DNA from: Kordiimonadaceae bacterium
GTDB lineage: Bacteria > Pseudomonadota > Alphaproteobacteria > Sphingomonadales > Emcibacteraceae
Assembly (NCBI GenBank): GCA_018675425.1
Contig: JABGYD010000069.1
Span: 1 to 64,000, forward strand
DNA length: 64,000 nt
Direction: 5' to 3'
Made by a program: the position numbers and the translations under genes. The notes under the pieces are model-generated. The model ran no database searches, had not been told where the DNA came from, and was given only the letters and a program-made list of their open reading frames with translations. Of this stretch, positions 63,248 through 64,000 are shown piece after piece (within the stretch, counting starts at the first letter, position 1; each line of letters opens with the position of its first letter).

Positions 63248-64000
63248 TTATATGTATTTATGAAGTATTTCCTTCATATCATTTTTAAGCCCATCCCGTT
63301 CTAATGAAAAAGCAATATTAGCTTCAAGCCATCCAATCCGACTACCACAATCAAATCGATTCCCATCAATTTCAACCGCATGAAAATTTTGGAGTTTAAT
63401 TAATTTGACCATCGCGTCCGTTAATTGAATTTCACCTCCTACACCTTTATTTCCTTTTGCCAAACACTTAAAAATTTCTGGCTGAAATATATAGCGTCCC
63501 ATTACGGCGAGACAAGAAGGAGTGTTTGCAGGATCGGGCTTTTCAACTAATCCATCTACTTCCGTAAGTCTTCCAAAGGTTGTTCCAGGGGTAATAATTC
63601 CATATTTTGATGTTTGCTCTTGGGGGACTTCCATTGCAGCAACTAGATTTCCACCGACTTCTTCATATACCTCAACCATCTGTTTAAGGCAGCCCTTTTC
63701 AGCTAAGAAAATATCATCGGCTAAAAGTACAGCAAACGGTTCATTTCCTATTATACTTTCAGCACACCCAACAGCATGCCCTAAACCTAGAGGCTCTCCC
63801 TGACGTGTATAAGTTAAACGTAATCCGCTCGTAGATAACAAGCTTTCAAGCTCGTCAAGTACACTAAATTTTTCACGACTTTTAAGAATACTTTCCAGTT
63901 CATACGATCTATCAAAATGATCCTCTAAGGCCGTTTTCCCGCGCCCTGTCACAAAAACAACCTCTTCTATTCCTGCTTCTCTAGCCTCTTCAACAGCATA
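63248..64000 (-). CDS. galU: UTP--glucose-1-phosphate uridylyltransferase (GalU), truncated by window edge
   Basis: The frame runs from the stop at 63248 open to base 64000, about 250 residues; the N-terminal nucleotide-binding loop lies outside. FVTGRGKTALEDHFDRSYELE, RQGEPLGLGHAVGCAESIIGNEPFAVLLADDI, PQEQTSKYGIITPG, VEKPDPANTPSCLAVMGRYI and GGEIQLTDAM are GalU hallmarks. It makes UDP-glucose for the polysaccharide and closes the minus-strand run. Confidence 0.92.
   Translation of the reverse strand, partial: YAVEEAREAGIEEVVFVTGRGKTALEDHFDRSYELESILKSREKFSVLDELESLLSTSGLRLTYTRQGEPLGLGHAVGCAESIIGNEPFAVLLADDIFLAEKGCLKQMVEVYEEVGGNLVAAMEVPQEQTSKYGIITPGTTFGRLTEVDGLVEKPDPANTPSCLAVMGRYIFQPEIFKCLAKGNKGVGGEIQLTDAMVKLIKLQNFHAVEIDGNRFDCGSRIGWLEANIAFSLERDGLKNDMKEILHKYI

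Noticed and set aside
1-64000. tRNA, rRNA, CRISPR arrays, insertion sequences, integrases or prophage genes
   Set aside because: None was recognised on either strand; no repeated spacer pattern, transposase or cloverleaf-like segment was found by reading.

Overview
The window is AT-rich chromosomal DNA, probably from a free-living, likely marine, Gram-negative alphaproteobacterium. The grounds are the housekeeping block pdxH - 17 kDa-antigen-type lipoprotein - dnaJ-like - fabI - aroC, lipoprotein signals, and Wzx/Wzy-type exopolysaccharide genes next to a phosphonate pathway. Species cannot be named from sequence alone. No tRNA, rRNA, CRISPR array or insertion sequence was seen.

Layout. (1) 1-3101: a truncated CoA-transferase subunit A and a KamA-family radical SAM protein in one minus-strand unit, with a divergent LysR regulator. 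(2) 3102-19919: an aromatic-catabolism island. It holds an HpaB-type flavin monooxygenase and a distant flavin reductase fused to a MarR-like domain; a lower gentisate route (gentisate dioxygenase, fumarylpyruvate hydrolase, maleylpyruvate isomerase); parts of a protocatechuate/gallate 4,5-cleavage route (LigB-type dioxygenase, LigJ hydratase, LigK-like aldolase and two more RraA-fold proteins); a FAD ring hydroxylase; a maleylacetate-reductase-like enzyme; an orphan molybdenum hydroxylase subunit; a Tat-signal HD protein; and an MFS transporter. Near-identical palindromes (TGTTATTATAATAACA and variants) lie upstream of each transcription unit of the island and upstream of its MarR gene, which suggests a single MarR regulon.

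(3) 19996-26558: a UPF0178 protein, an NhaC-type antiporter, an M20 carbamoylase-type hydrolase, MarR and Lrp regulators, then ornithine cyclodeaminase and a CtlX-type citrulline hydrolase. This reads as a ureido/citrulline to ornithine to proline module. (4) 26596-43351: a CvfB-like S1 protein coupled to a cytosolic reductive-dehalogenase-like protein, amino-acid oxidase and transporters, a lipoprotein sulfatase, a ThrE-type exporter, nadA-nadC, then an ArsC-like protein, a CDF transporter, pdxH, a lipoprotein, a J-domain protein, fabI and aroC.

(5) 43579-64000: after a small membrane protein and about 680 bp of non-coding or decayed DNA comes a Wzx/Wzy-dependent polysaccharide locus: four plus-strand genes (glycosyltransferase, flippase, deacetylase, FemAB-like) facing a minus-strand run. 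The run carries a complete 2-aminoethylphosphonate pathway (PEP mutase fused to a nucleotidyltransferase, phosphonopyruvate decarboxylase, AEP transaminase, PntC-like cytidylyltransferase) and a CDP-alcohol phosphotransferase-fold enzyme that could attach the phosphonate. It also carries a sulfotransferase, chain-length regulator, polymerase, initiating sugar transferase, UDP-sugar dehydratase, DegT aminotransferase and a truncated GalU. The inferred product is a surface glycan decorated with aminoethylphosphonate and perhaps sulfate. The phosphotransferase has Cys in place of the last Asp of its catalytic motif, which is the most unusual residue-level observation in this locus.
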